From assembly GCF_030464345.1 (NCBI RefSeq), contig NZ_VCYH01000004.1, positions 186,001 to 250,000 of the forward strand: a stretch of DNA of 64,000 bases, read 5' to 3'. The notes beneath the pieces were generated by a model, which saw nothing but the letters and a program-made list of their open reading frames with translations, was not told the origin of the DNA and did no database searches. The stretch comes from Methanoculleus frigidifontis. GTDB taxonomy: Archaea; Halobacteriota; Methanomicrobia; Methanomicrobiales; Methanoculleaceae. The translations under genes were made by a program, and so were the position numbers. Positions 9,218 through 17,358 of this stretch are shown piece after piece. Every line of letters starts with the position of its first letter. The first letter of the stretch is position 1.

Positions 9218-9740
9218 ATGTTTGCCGTTGCACATCCGAACGGTGCCGCCCCGCATCACGTAGACCACCGCCGGCCATCCGTCGCCCCGTTCGCGGTGCG
9301 TGGCGGGACGTTCGACGCGGTCACTATCGTCGTCCACACCGACCCGGACGAGGGCCCCCGGGGAGAACGAAGCCCTCGACGCCATGGTGGCGTACGCCCG
9401 CGGGGCGTACGCCACAGAGCGGGACTTCGTTGTCATAGGCGACCGGAACGCCGACTGGTCTTACTTCGACAAGGATAACGCCAACGAAGAACATGGACGT
9501 CACCTCCGACCGGATGATCACACCGACGGTGCCGACTATGCGGGCGAGGCCGGGGTCTTCCGGTTCGGCACGGTCTCCGGGTTGAACCAGACGATGAAGG
9601 AAGGTATCTCCGGCCACTGCCCGATGTACGCGGTCTTCCGGACGGGAGAGAAACGGGGACCGACGAGACACTCTTTTTGTGATGCGATACCGGGCGTGCG
9701 GGTTCTCAGGCAGCATCACGCACCGTCAACCAGGGGATGA
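9218..9740 (+). pseudogene. Frameshifted remnant of an endonuclease/exonuclease/phosphatase-fold protein
   Basis: Three frames must be joined to recover one protein. Frame 2 gives VRGGTFDAVTIVVHTDPDE. Frame 3 gives DAMVAYARGAYATERDFVVI, then GDRNADWSYFDKD, where the second block resembles the LGDFNAD metal-binding motif of DNase I-like proteins. Frame 1 gives TSDRMITPTVP, and frame 3 returns with DYAGEAGVFRF, LNQTMKEGIS, GHCPMYAVF (the usual SDHxP is changed to SGHCP). Breaks lie near 9355, 9490 and 9535. The N-terminal half of the domain is absent. At least two frameshifts plus a deletion mean it cannot make a functional enzyme. Confidence 0.72.
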
Positions 9741-9973
9741 GCGGGCGTCGGAGTCGGCATACAGCAGGAGAGGCGAAGAACCCCTGGTTGGAATTTCTGG
9801 TGCCTGCAGATCGCTGTGGGGTTGCGCTTCAGTCAGGTTCTCCCCTGCCAAGCAACCTCGCCGGGGTTGCACCGCGGATGAAGAATCTCTCCCTCGCGGG
9901 GCGGGCGGCAAAACGGACAGAAATGACAACTCTTTTCAGGCCGGCAAAGAAAAACAGACACGGAGAACACTCG

Positions 9974-10822
9974 ATGAAGAAAATAACGATTCTGGCAGCA
10001 GCGTTCATGCTGGCACTCTGCCTCATCATCTCCTGCGGGTGCACCGCAGCGCCTGCAGCGCCTCCTGTGACGCCGGATACCGCACTTCCAACCCTCTCGT
10101 ATGCGGACACGCCGGTGCAGTATGCCGACGTAAACGGCGTCACGCTCGGATACCGCGAATTCGGGACCGGAAATACGGAACCGCTCCTGATGCTCATGGG
10201 CTTTTCCGGGACGATGGATACGTGGAACACCACGTTCCTCGGCATCCTTGCAGAGAACTACCACGTCTACATCTATGATCACCGCGGCATGGGTGAGAGC
10301 ACCGACGGCGAAGCGCAGTTCACGGTTGCCGACCTTGCGGACGATGCGGCAGGTCTGATAACCACGCTCGGCTACGACAGCATGCACATCTACGGCGTCT
10401 CGATGGGCTCGACCGTCTCGCAGCAGCTCCTGATCGATCACCCGGAGAAGGTGCGAAAGGCCGTCCTCTCCTCCGCCACCTATAGCACTGCGACCCCGGA
10501 GACCGGGAAACTGCACGATCTCCTCCAGGCGAGTGCGGACGACCCGGCCGGGCAGACCGGGGTGCGGAAAGAGGCCGTCGCAAACCTTGCATGGGAAGGG
10601 AGCTACGACGATCTCCCGGGTATCACAAGCGACGTCATGCTGATCACCGGGACCGCCGACGACCTGACCCCGGAGTCGGTCGCAGTCGAGATGGCAGGCC
10701 GGATCGACGGGTCCTGGCTTGTCCGGTTCAAAGGCATCCCCCACGCGGGTTCGAGCTACGCTCCCGTCGAGTACGGAACGATCGTGACGACGTTCCTGAA
10801 GATGGACGAATCTCCCGCATAA
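9974..10822 (+). CDS. Alpha/beta-hydrolase lipoprotein
   Basis: This is a 282-residue secreted hydrolase. It has a lipoprotein signal peptide (MKKITILAAAFMLALCLIIS then CGC lipobox), a Pro/Ala linker, then an alpha/beta-hydrolase domain with LMGFSGTMDTW (oxyanion region), the nucleophile elbow GVSMGS at about 141, an acid loop ITGTADDLTP and the catalytic His in KGIPHAGSS. The substrate is unknown. The start at 9974 is chosen because the signal peptide begins there and GGAG precedes it; the open frame extends further upstream without meaning. A seven-T terminator follows. Confidence 0.85.
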   Translation: MKKITILAAAFMLALCLIISCGCTAAPAAPPVTPDTALPTLSYADTPVQYADVNGVTLGYREFGTGNTEPLLMLMGFSGTMDTWNTTFLGILAENYHVYIYDHRGMGESTDGEAQFTVADLADDAAGLITTLGYDSMHIYGVSMGSTVSQQLLIDHPEKVRKAVLSSATYSTATPETGKLHDLLQASADDPAGQTGVRKEAVANLAWEGSYDDLPGITSDVMLITGTADDLTPESVAVEMAGRIDGSWLVRFKGIPHAGSSYAPVEYGTIVTTFLKMDESPA

Positions 10823-10824
10823 CC

Positions 10825-10831
10825 TTTTTTT
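10825..10831 (+). terminator. Oligo-T terminator after the lipoprotein hydrolase
   Basis: Seven T residues begin 3 nt after the stop codon. Confidence 0.55.
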
Positions 10832-11094
10832 GGCAGAGGCTGTACGCCGGCGGGGACTGAAGAGTTGCTCTTTTTCAAGAAGGAGTCCTGGCGTGCAGTT
10901 CGCTCTGCGATCTGTTCCGGTGCCCCGGGGTGGGGACTGCCGCCCCCACGCCCCGCCAACGCGAGCGGCGGTCACAAAGCACCGGAAACGCTCGGAAGGA
11001 CGCCCAGGTTCCGGCCACAAGAGTCAGGGCTATAGTCTGCCACGACCACCGGGAGGAGAAAATCTCGCCCGGCCACGCCGCCCGAAAAAGAAGA

Positions 11095-11345
11095 AACCTC
11101 CTCTCCACTCCCGGCGAGACAGTCCACCGCGGTTCGGATCATATCGGCCGCCGACCCATCGCGGATCTGCCGGAGCCACCCCGGGCGTCGGCGGGCTGCC
11201 CGGTTCCCGGGCACCAGCAGATCGGTGCTGGTCATTGCGCAGAGGAATGCGAGAGATCCTCTTCGCCGCCAGTTCCTCGCGGCTGTACTGCCCGCTGCCG
11301 AACCAGAGCGGCACCGTCCCGTTCCGTATCCCCGTGCCCGGCGGC
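11095..11345 (-). pseudogene. Remnant A of an ArdC-type zincin (C-terminal part)
   Basis: The 567-bp gap 10823-11389 has no intact gene. Leftward translation gives LWFGSGQYSREELAA in one frame, then after a shift AFLCAMTSTDLLVPGNRAA and GWLRQIRDGSAADMIR. This order matches the end of ArdC/zincin-like antirestriction proteins (FGSxxYxREELVAE, AAFLCxxxGI, NxAAYxxxWLRxLR). The same peptide motif recurs in remnant B (16650-16885). The HExxH part is absent or unrecognisable here. ArdC genes usually travel on plasmids and integrated elements, so this marks an old mobile insertion. The family call is from memory of the motif pattern. Confidence 0.55.
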
Positions 11346-11389
11346 GTGGTTAACAATCCTTATCGCGCCCGTGGGTACATACACACTGG

Positions 11390-11701
11390 ATGGCTGCGAT
11401 AACCGCTGGACAGGTGAGGGAGGCGGCAGACGTGCTCGGCATCCGTGACCGGGCCAGCCTGAACGAGATCCGTGCCCGCTATCACGAGCAGATCAAAGAA
11501 TGGCACCCCGACATCTCGCGGAAGGATCCGGCAGAGTCCCATGAGATGACCCTGCGCCTGCAGGAATCGTACAGTCTTCTGGTCGAGTACTGCATGAACT
11601 GTCCCGTTTCATTCCGGATGGAGGACCTGGCAGCGGATCTGGAGCAGAGCCCCGCCGATTACTGGATGGAACGGTTCGGCGACGATCCGATCTGGCGGTG
11701 A
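11390..11701 (+). CDS. Small J-domain protein
   Basis: This 103-residue protein has a recognisable J domain: AADVLGIRDRASLNEIRARY, helix II EQIKEWHPDIS with the HPD tripeptide that stimulates Hsp70 ATPase, and a third helix LQESYSLLVEYCM. There is no zinc-finger or C-terminal substrate domain, so it is not canonical DnaJ but a short co-chaperone or a J-like protein of unknown partner. Its stop overlaps a GTG that opens the truncated MFS frame. The surroundings are decayed, but this frame itself looks intact. Confidence 0.8.
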   Translation: MAAITAGQVREAADVLGIRDRASLNEIRARYHEQIKEWHPDISRKDPAESHEMTLRLQESYSLLVEYCMNCPVSFRMEDLAADLEQSPADYWMERFGDDPIWR

Positions 11702-12234
11702 CGGATCGCCCCTCCGCACTGTCGAAAGATATCGGTGTCACGGGCTGCGCCGCCTCTGTAGCAGGGAGCTCGGGGCGCTCTTCCTCGCTCATCGGCATCT
11801 TGTACGGGAGAATCGCCTGCAGGCTCCACCGGCATGCCATCCTCGCCATCGCCTTCGTCTGCTTCGGGGTCGGCCTGTGCGGTCTCGGGTTTGCGACGTC
11901 GCTTCTCACCGTCGGGCTCGCAGTGATCTTCGTCGGTGTCGGCGAAGGCATTCTGATGCCGACCATTCTGAACTGGATCGCCGCGATCACGCCGAAACAG
12001 TATCTCGGCAGGGCATCGGGCGGGTTCTCGGTGGCCTTAAACCTCGGCCAGTTCGCGTCCGCTCTTGCCATCGTGCCGGTCGTCGCCGTCGCTATGACCT
12101 ATAGCAATCTCTTCCTCGCGTTCGGATCGGCGGCGTTTGTTCTCGCCCTGCCGTTCCTTCTCGCGGTGGTGGCGGAGAAGTACACCCTCACGCAGGTCGT
12201 CGAAGGGATCTGTCAGGATACGGGCTTGCGGTAG
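11698..12234 (+). pseudogene. N-terminally truncated MFS transporter
   Basis: Only the last part of a major facilitator protein remains: about five membrane segments (HAILAIAFVCFGVGLCGLGF, LTVGLAVIFVGVGEGILMP, FSVALNLGQFASALAIV, NLFLAFGSAAFVLAL) out of the usual twelve. The MPTILNWIAAITP and GRASGGFSVALNLGQF blocks are typical of the C-terminal half. The first 40 residues have no MFS character and look like read-through of unrelated DNA. No upstream half is present in the window, so this is a decayed fragment. Confidence 0.72.
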
Positions 12235-12322
12235 CCCCGGGTGAAGGATACCTCCCGCTCCCCGTGCCGCCATCGCGGGGCATGCGGAGATGCACCCTCC
12301 ACCGGCCTCGAACAAAGGCCGG

Positions 12323-12580
12323 ATTGCCCCTCTTTTTCGATTTTAACGACGGTTCCGGATCGCGATCTCCGGCATAATGATTCGGCGAAGAATATCGCCC
12401 CAATTGCCGAAAAACGGCAGTATCGCAGGGTAATAGCGGCGATATGCGGCCAAGTAATTTTGAGACGATATCTGGTATGGGTCGCCCCGGGATCGGCCGT
12501 CTGATGGCTTCTGTGAGGGTCGATTTCCCGGAGGATTGGGCCGGAATTAAGGGCATTTAAAGGTTACTTGACCGAAATGG
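12323..12580. repeat. 258-bp dispersed element, copy 1
   Basis: This segment pairs with 17359-17616: both are 258 bp, begin ATTGCC and end CGAAA(T/C)GGC. They share blocks such as CGATTTTAACGA, GGATCGCGATCT, GGCGATATGCGGC, GTAATTTTGAGACGAT and CTGTGAGGGTCG. By eye roughly three quarters of bases match without net gaps. Weaker similarity continues about 60 bp to the left. No ORF is convincingly conserved between the copies. The rest of the gap 12235-12622 shows nothing else. Confidence 0.75.
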
Positions 12581-12622
12581 CTGCCCGGGCAGCAGTCCCA
12601 AAAAGATCGCCGGAAAAAGAGG

Positions 12623-15600
12623 TTATTGATGCTTCTTCTCCATGAAGAAGAAGGCTGCTCCCGCGACGATCAGGATCGCGACGATTGCGACGATGATGTA
12701 CAGGAACGGGAGTGCTTCGGGCGTCGGCGTCACCGGCGCTGCGGGGGTCGTCGCGGCCCCTGTCGGAACGGCCGTCGTGATCTCCGTCGGGGTGGCCGTC
12801 GGCAGGGTGCCGGTCGTGTAGACGACCGCGAACGTACTGAAGTGCGTGACGGTGGCGGTCAGCGTTCTGGTAGCCGTGTTGACCCTGGTCGTGACGTTCT
12901 CCCAGATGCCGGTTGTTGTATTGTACCACGTGATCGTCGGCACCTCTCCGCCGGCGGTCACCCGGTTCCAGTCATCCTCGGTGAGCGTGACGGAGAGGCT
13001 GATGCCCGGGTCGAAGGTGGCGCCCGCGGGACTGCACTCATAGACGTAGCCCGAGATGCTGAAGAGGGCACCTGCCGAAGCGGGCGGCACCCCGCCGGCA
13101 TCTTCAATCCGCTGGAGGGCGATGCTGCCGAGGGCGCTGCCGTCCGCGTCGAGAGCCCGCACGCCTGCGTTCAGGGTGAGTTTGCCGGTGTCGTCACCCG
13201 TAACGACGGCGATCGAACGGGTCACGATACCGCTGTCGCTGACCGTCAGCGCGCCGCTTCCGTGATAGGTGGTGACGCTGCGGCTGCTGCCGCCACTGCC
13301 ACCGCTCCTGCCGCCGCCCGGGGCGGTGACGACGACCGGGCTCGGGGCGGTCACCGTGCTGAACCCGTAGGCGTTGCTGGCGTTCAGGGTAACCGTGTAG
13401 CTCCCTGCGGCGGTGTAGGTGTGGGTCGCGTTCCGGTCGGTCGAGGTTGTGCCGTCGCCGAAGGTCCATGCCCAGGCGGTGACGATGCCGGTGGAGGTGT
13501 CGGTGAACTGCACCGCAAGAGGAGCGTTGCCTTCGCCGGGGGCGTGGGTGAAGCCCGCCACCGGCGGCGAAGGCACGAGGGCGAAGGAGACCGGCGTCGT
13601 GGCGTTCCGCGAGACCGTCACCGACTCGTTCACGGCGGGCTCGTAGCCGTCCAGCACCACGGTGACGTTATAGGTTCCGGTGTCGAGATCGCTCAGGGTC
13701 GCGTTCGTGACCGAGGCGTTCAGGACGCCGTCGAGATAGATCCCCGCCCCCGCGGGCGTCGAGTTCACCTGAAGCGTGCCGGTGAAGTGGACGAGAGTCA
13801 GTGCCACGACCTCTGTCTCACCGGCGGTCAGGACGACCTCCCGGCCGGCGGGTTCGCACTCTGCATGGACGACCGTGACGTTGTACTCGCCTTCCGGCAG
13901 ACCGAAGACCGTTGCGTTGGTCGTCCTCCCGGTGGCAACGCCGTTGAAGGAAACGTTCGCGCCTGCCGGAACCGAGGTTACGGTAATCGTGCCGGTGCCA
14001 AACGACTGCCACTGGAAGATCGGATACTGGACTTTGTAGGGAGATACCCGCCAGATCTTTGCGGGATCTGCATCGGTGCTGATGATACTCGTAGACCAGT
14101 GCAGGCCGGGATCGCCGGTGAGGAAGGCAATGTCCCTGAATTTGGTGGGATCGGAGACATAGGTGCCGGCAGAACAATCGCCGCCGTTATAGTGCCGGTA
14201 ACAGTTGGTGATGGTGCCACGGTTATGCCCAACAAGACCCCCGGCATACTGATTGGTGGCAGTGGCACTCCCGATTGCATAGCAGCTTGTGATGGTGCCA
14301 AACTCGTTCTGCCCAACAAGACCCCCGGCATACTGATTGGTGGCAGTGGCACTCCCGGTTGCATAGCACCCCGTGATGGGGCCCAACTCGTTAAAACCAA
14401 CAAGACCGCCGGCCCCCCTAATCCCGGCAGTGGCAGTCCCGGTTGCATAACAGTTGGTGATGGTGCCCACACCGTTCCGACCAACAAGACCGCCGGCCTC
14501 CGTCATCCCGGCAGCGGCAGTCCCGGTTGCATAGCACCCCGTGATGGTGCCCACACCGTTCTTACCAACAAGACCGCCGGCACTAAAACCGACGGCAGCG
14601 GCACTCCCGGTTGCATAGCAGCTCGTGATGGTGCCCTGGTTCAGACCAACAAGACCGCCGGCATCAGAACTCCCGGCAGTGGCATTTCCGGTTGCAGAAC
14701 AGTTGGTGATGGTGCCATAGTTTGCACTGGCAAGGACACCTACATATCTCCGTCCGGATACACCGGCGTCCCCGGCCGCGATTTGAAGATTCCGGATCTC
14801 CGCACCTGAACCGTGAAAGCCGAGAAAGCCAAAGAAGCCGACACCATCAACACCGCTCTTATCCATCACAAAATCGCTGATGGTATGCCCCTGGCCGTCG
14901 AAAGTGCCGGTGAATTGGGTACTCCCATTCCCGATCGTCTCCGTCGGGCTCCCGGCAGAAAGGGAGATGTTATTGGTCACGATGAAATGGTTGTCCCAGT
15001 GTGCGGAATCGGTGGAAAGATAGATGACGTCATCCCGGGTGCTGATCCGGTAGGGATCGCCTGCTGTGCCAGTGCCGCCGCTGTACAGCGGAACCATGGT
15101 AAATGCAACGGTTTCCGTTCCGCCCGCCGCAAGGGTTACCACCGAAAAGGCCGGTGAGAAGGTGTTGTCTTCATCTTCAACCGTGACGTTGTACTCGCCT
15201 TCCGGCAGACCGGAGACCGTTGCGTTGGTCGTCCTCCCGGTGGCAACGCCGTTGAAGGAAACGTTCGCGCCTGCCGGAACCGAGGTTACGGTAATCGTGC
15301 CGGTGCCGAAAGACTGCCACTGGAAGATTGGATACTGGCCTTTGTAGGGAGATACCCGCCAGATCTTTGCGGGATCTGCATCGGTGCTGATGCTATCAGC
15401 AGACCAGTGCAGGCCGTCACCGGGTGTCGTGCCGGTGAGGAACGCGATGTCCCTGAATTTGGTGCGATCGGACACATAGGTGCCGGCAGAACAATCGCCG
15501 CCGTTATAGTGCCGGTAACCGTTCGTAATGGTGCCAGAGTTGTAACCAACAAGACCGCCGGCACAATGCGTGGCAGTAGTGGCACTCCCGGTTGCATAGC

Positions 15601-16498
15601 AGTTCGTGATGGTGCCCCCATGGTTCACACCAACAAGGCCGCCGGCAGAAGTATCGGCAGTGACACTCCCGGTTGCATAGCAGCTCGTGATGGTGCCATC
15701 ATAGTTGTAACCAACAAGACCGCCGGCATGAACAGCGCCGGCAGCGGCACTCCCGGTTGCATAGCAGTTTGTTATGGTGCCATATTTGGTGCGACCAACA
15801 AGACCGCCGGCATCACAATCGGCAGTGGCACTCCCGGTTGCAGAACAGTTTGTTATGGTGCCATGTTCGGTGTAACCAACAAGACCGCCGGCATACCTAT
15901 CACCAGCAGTGGCATTCCCGGTTGCAGAACAGTTTGTTATGGTGCCATGTTCGGTGTAACCAACAAGACCGCCGGCATGGTATCCCCCGGCAGTGGCACT
16001 CCCGGTTGCAGAACAGCTCGTGATGGTACCATCATAGTTGTAACCAACAAGGACACCTACAAGATTGAATCCAGATACGCCGGCGTCCCCGGCCGCAATT
16101 TGGAGATTCCGGATCTTCGCACCCGAACCAAGCAAGCCAAAGAAGCCGACACGATCAACACCGCTCTTATCCATCACAAAATCGCTGATGGTATGTCCCT
16201 GGCCGTCGAAAGTGCCGGTGAATCCGGTGCTGCCATTCCCGATCGTCTCCGTCGGGCTTCCGGCAGCGAGGGAGATGTGATTGGTCATAATGAACTGTTT
16301 GCTCCAGTTTGCAGCATCGGTGGAGAGAGCGATGACGTCATCCCGGGTGCCGATCTGGTAGGGATCGCCCGCTGTGCCGGTGCCGCCGCTGTACGCAGCG
16401 GCCGGCAGCACCAGGCACATGCCAAACAGGAGCGCTCCAAGAAGAAGAAGCCGAAAGGGCGATATATTGGTGCAGATACAGCCAGAGGTGTACCGCAT
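12623..16498 (-). CDS. Giant secreted surface protein: GLUG repeats, PEGA domains, PKD domain, C-terminal anchor
   Basis: This is a 1291-residue cell-surface protein. Order: signal peptide (ISPFRLLLLGALLFGMCLVL, cleavage after AAA), first GLUG beta-helix (AGGLVGYTEHGTITNCSATG-type units, about seven), cap RHYNGGDCSAGTYVS, PEGA domain (TSVPAGANVSFNG), second GLUG helix (about seven units) with the same cap and PEGA, a third PEGA (NSTPAGAGIYLDG), PKD domain (WTFGDGTTSTDRNATHTYT), a Gly/Ser hinge, an uncharacterised beta domain, a Thr/Pro stalk and a C-terminal membrane helix ending MEKKHQ. GLUG/PEGA/PKD proteins act in adhesion and cell-envelope structure. I start at 16498; an in-frame ATG at 16525 is possible. 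Confidence 0.88.
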   Translation of the reverse strand: MRYTSGCICTNISPFRLLLLGALLFGMCLVLPAAAYSGGTGTAGDPYQIGTRDDVIALSTDAANWSKQFIMTNHISLAAGSPTETIGNGSTGFTGTFDGQGHTISDFVMDKSGVDRVGFFGLLGSGAKIRNLQIAAGDAGVSGFNLVGVLVGYNYDGTITSCSATGSATAGGYHAGGLVGYTEHGTITNCSATGNATAGDRYAGGLVGYTEHGTITNCSATGSATADCDAGGLVGRTKYGTITNCYATGSAAAGAVHAGGLVGYNYDGTITSCYATGSVTADTSAGGLVGVNHGGTITNCYATGSATTATHCAGGLVGYNSGTITNGYRHYNGGDCSAGTYVSDRTKFRDIAFLTGTTPGDGLHWSADSISTDADPAKIWRVSPYKGQYPIFQWQSFGTGTITVTSVPAGANVSFNGVATGRTTNATVSGLPEGEYNVTVEDEDNTFSPAFSVVTLAAGGTETVAFTMVPLYSGGTGTAGDPYRISTRDDVIYLSTDSAHWDNHFIVTNNISLSAGSPTETIGNGSTQFTGTFDGQGHTISDFVMDKSGVDGVGFFGFLGFHGSGAEIRNLQIAAGDAGVSGRRYVGVLASANYGTITNCSATGNATAGSSDAGGLVGLNQGTITSCYATGSAAAVGFSAGGLVGKNGVGTITGCYATGTAAAGMTEAGGLVGRNGVGTITNCYATGTATAGIRGAGGLVGFNELGPITGCYATGSATATNQYAGGLVGQNEFGTITSCYAIGSATATNQYAGGLVGHNRGTITNCYRHYNGGDCSAGTYVSDPTKFRDIAFLTGDPGLHWSTSIISTDADPAKIWRVSPYKVQYPIFQWQSFGTGTITVTSVPAGANVSFNGVATGRTTNATVFGLPEGEYNVTVVHAECEPAGREVVLTAGETEVVALTLVHFTGTLQVNSTPAGAGIYLDGVLNASVTNATLSDLDTGTYNVTVVLDGYEPAVNESVTVSRNATTPVSFALVPSPPVAGFTHAPGEGNAPLAVQFTDTSTGIVTAWAWTFGDGTTSTDRNATHTYTAAGSYTVTLNASNAYGFSTVTAPSPVVVTAPGGGRSGGSGGSSRSVTTYHGSGALTVSDSGIVTRSIAVVTGDDTGKLTLNAGVRALDADGSALGSIALQRIEDAGGVPPASAGALFSISGYVYECSPAGATFDPGISLSVTLTEDDWNRVTAGGEVPTITWYNTTTGIWENVTTRVNTATRTLTATVTHFSTFAVVYTTGTLPTATPTEITTAVPTGAATTPAAPVTPTPEALPFLYIIVAIVAILIVAGAAFFFMEKKHQ
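13874..14105. repeat. Intragenic direct repeat, copy 1 (PEGA/cap module)
   Basis: It is nearly identical to 15182-15413 at a constant offset of 1308 bp (436 codons) with only scattered substitutions, for example over TTGGTCGTCCTCCCGGTGGC and GATACCCGCCAGATCTTTGC. It encodes the PEGA domain and the end of the preceding GLUG module. Confidence 0.85.
14190..14720. repeat. Tandem GLUG-coding repeats, array 2
   Basis: About seven degenerate units of roughly 72-84 nt. Each is recognised on the + strand by CCGGTTGCATAGCA(C/G) followed by GTGATGGTGCC and AACAAGACCGCCGGC. They encode the second GLUG helix of the surface protein. Confidence 0.8.
15182..15413. repeat. Intragenic direct repeat, copy 2
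   Basis: Partner of 13874-14105. The identity is much higher than between neighbouring GLUG units, pointing to a recent module duplication or ongoing gene conversion. Confidence 0.85.
15525..16050. repeat. Tandem GLUG-coding repeats, array 1
   Basis: About seven units of roughly 75-84 nt with the same core as array 2. Two units near 15840 and 15920 are almost identical (CAGAACAGTTTGTTATGGTG, then CCATGTTCGGTGTAACCAAC). Confidence 0.8.
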
Positions 16499-16548
16499 GG
16501 AGAACAAATGGGGATCTGCAGACATAAATGCGTATTTTTGCGCATGCC

Positions 16549-16557
16549 GATATAAGA
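16549..16557 (-). promoter_or_regulatory. TATA box of the surface protein gene
   Basis: CTTATATCG on the minus strand lies about 25 nt before the ATG at 16525 and 50 nt before that at 16498, so transcription should start near 16527. Confidence 0.45.
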
Positions 16558-16649
16558 ATTTGTATTTCTCAACCGGGCAATCGGCGAATCCCCCGCAAAA
16601 TAAGAGATTTCTCTCATTCACCTCCCCCAAAAGGCCCGTATGCCGGCGA

Positions 16650-16885
16650 TTCCCGGAAGGGCAGTTGCACCCGGGGGAAGAGGCAGGAACCCCGCCGGGC
16701 GTTGCCAGATCGCCCGGTTCCCGGGCACCGGCAGATCGGTGCCGGTCATCGCGCAGAGGAACGCAAGGCCCAGCTCTTCGCGGCTGTACTCCTCGCTGCC
16801 GAACCGGATCGCCCGGGGATCCCCGGCCGGTCGAGCCGGGAGGCGTGCCCGGCCCGGTGCGTGCGCTCGTGGAAGTAGGCCGCGT
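16650..16885 (-). pseudogene. Remnant B of an ArdC-type zincin, with HExxH
   Basis: Leftward translation gives AAYFHERTHRAGHASRLDRP, holding an exact HExxH zinc motif in the usual ArdC context (YFHELxHxTGHxSRL). After a frameshift it gives IRFGSEEYSREEL directly joined to LAFLCAMTGTDLPVPGNRAI; the normal VAEMxA link has been deleted. The upstream single-stranded-DNA-binding domain of ArdC is absent. It shares the TDLxVPGNRA stretch with remnant A, so the two descend from one ancestor. At least one frameshift and both ends missing make it non-functional. Confidence 0.62.
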
Positions 16886-16908
16886 GGCAGGCCTCGGCCG
16901 GAGACGAT

Positions 16909-16959
16909 TTGCAACGGTTGCAAACAGGGTTGCAAAGGGGGTTGCAATAGTGGTTGCAA
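16909..16959. repeat. TTGCAA array, left cluster
   Basis: TTGCAA occurs at 16909, 16918, 16930, 16942 and 16954: steps of 9, 12, 12 and 12 bp. The hexamer is palindromic. Units read roughly GGGTTGCAAAGG. The 12-bp step puts successive sites a little over one helical turn apart. Two single copies follow at 17052 and 17154. Confidence 0.85.
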
Positions 16960-17238
16960 AGAGATCGCGGACCGCGTTCCTCGACGATACAAAGATAATT
17001 CAGGATAATAAGATATTCCAAAAGAGATCGATCACAACGATCCAAGATCGTTTGCAACAATTTCCGGATCACACAGTTCGCCCGTTCCGGCTCCACCGGA
17101 AGAGTACCCCGATCGCGTGCACGAACCCGCGATTGTGTGTGTTTTCGGATCGATTGCAAACAAGAAAATCGAAAACTCCGATTCGGCTGCGAATTGGAAA
17201 TTACTCAGCACAACAGAGATTTCGCAGGCAAAAAGTGT

Positions 17239-17268
17239 TTGCAACCATGTTTGCAACCCCCTTTGCAA
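17239..17268. repeat. TTGCAA array, right cluster
   Basis: TTGCAA at 17239, 17251 and 17263 with exact 12-bp steps, followed by decayed units GTACAA (17275) and TTGCAG (17286). Together with the left cluster it brackets about 280 bp of unusually AT-rich sequence without a recognisable gene. Confidence 0.82.
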
Positions 17269-17358
17269 CTCCAGGTACAACCGTGTTGCAGCCGGTGTCC
17301 GGTCGCCGGCTCCGGGGTGCGGAGACCCGCCCTCCCATCGCCCCTGAAAGAAGGGAGA

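Noticed and set aside
9737-9973. Longer start for the lipoprotein hydrolase at 9737
   Set aside because: A lipoprotein signal peptide begins exactly at the ATG at 9974; the preceding 79 codons have no coding character.
14190-16050. CRISPR-like regular repeats of about 80 bp
   Set aside because: The repeats are in frame and encode GLUG units of one protein; there are no short repeats with unique spacers.
12626-16555. Long + strand open frames opposite the surface-protein gene
   Set aside because: They mirror the repetitive GLUG/PEGA coding sequence; the minus strand has a signal peptide, domains and an anchor.
16909-17291. CRISPR array
   Set aside because: The TTGCAA repeats are only 6-12 bp with no spacer-length unique sequence, and no cas genes are present.
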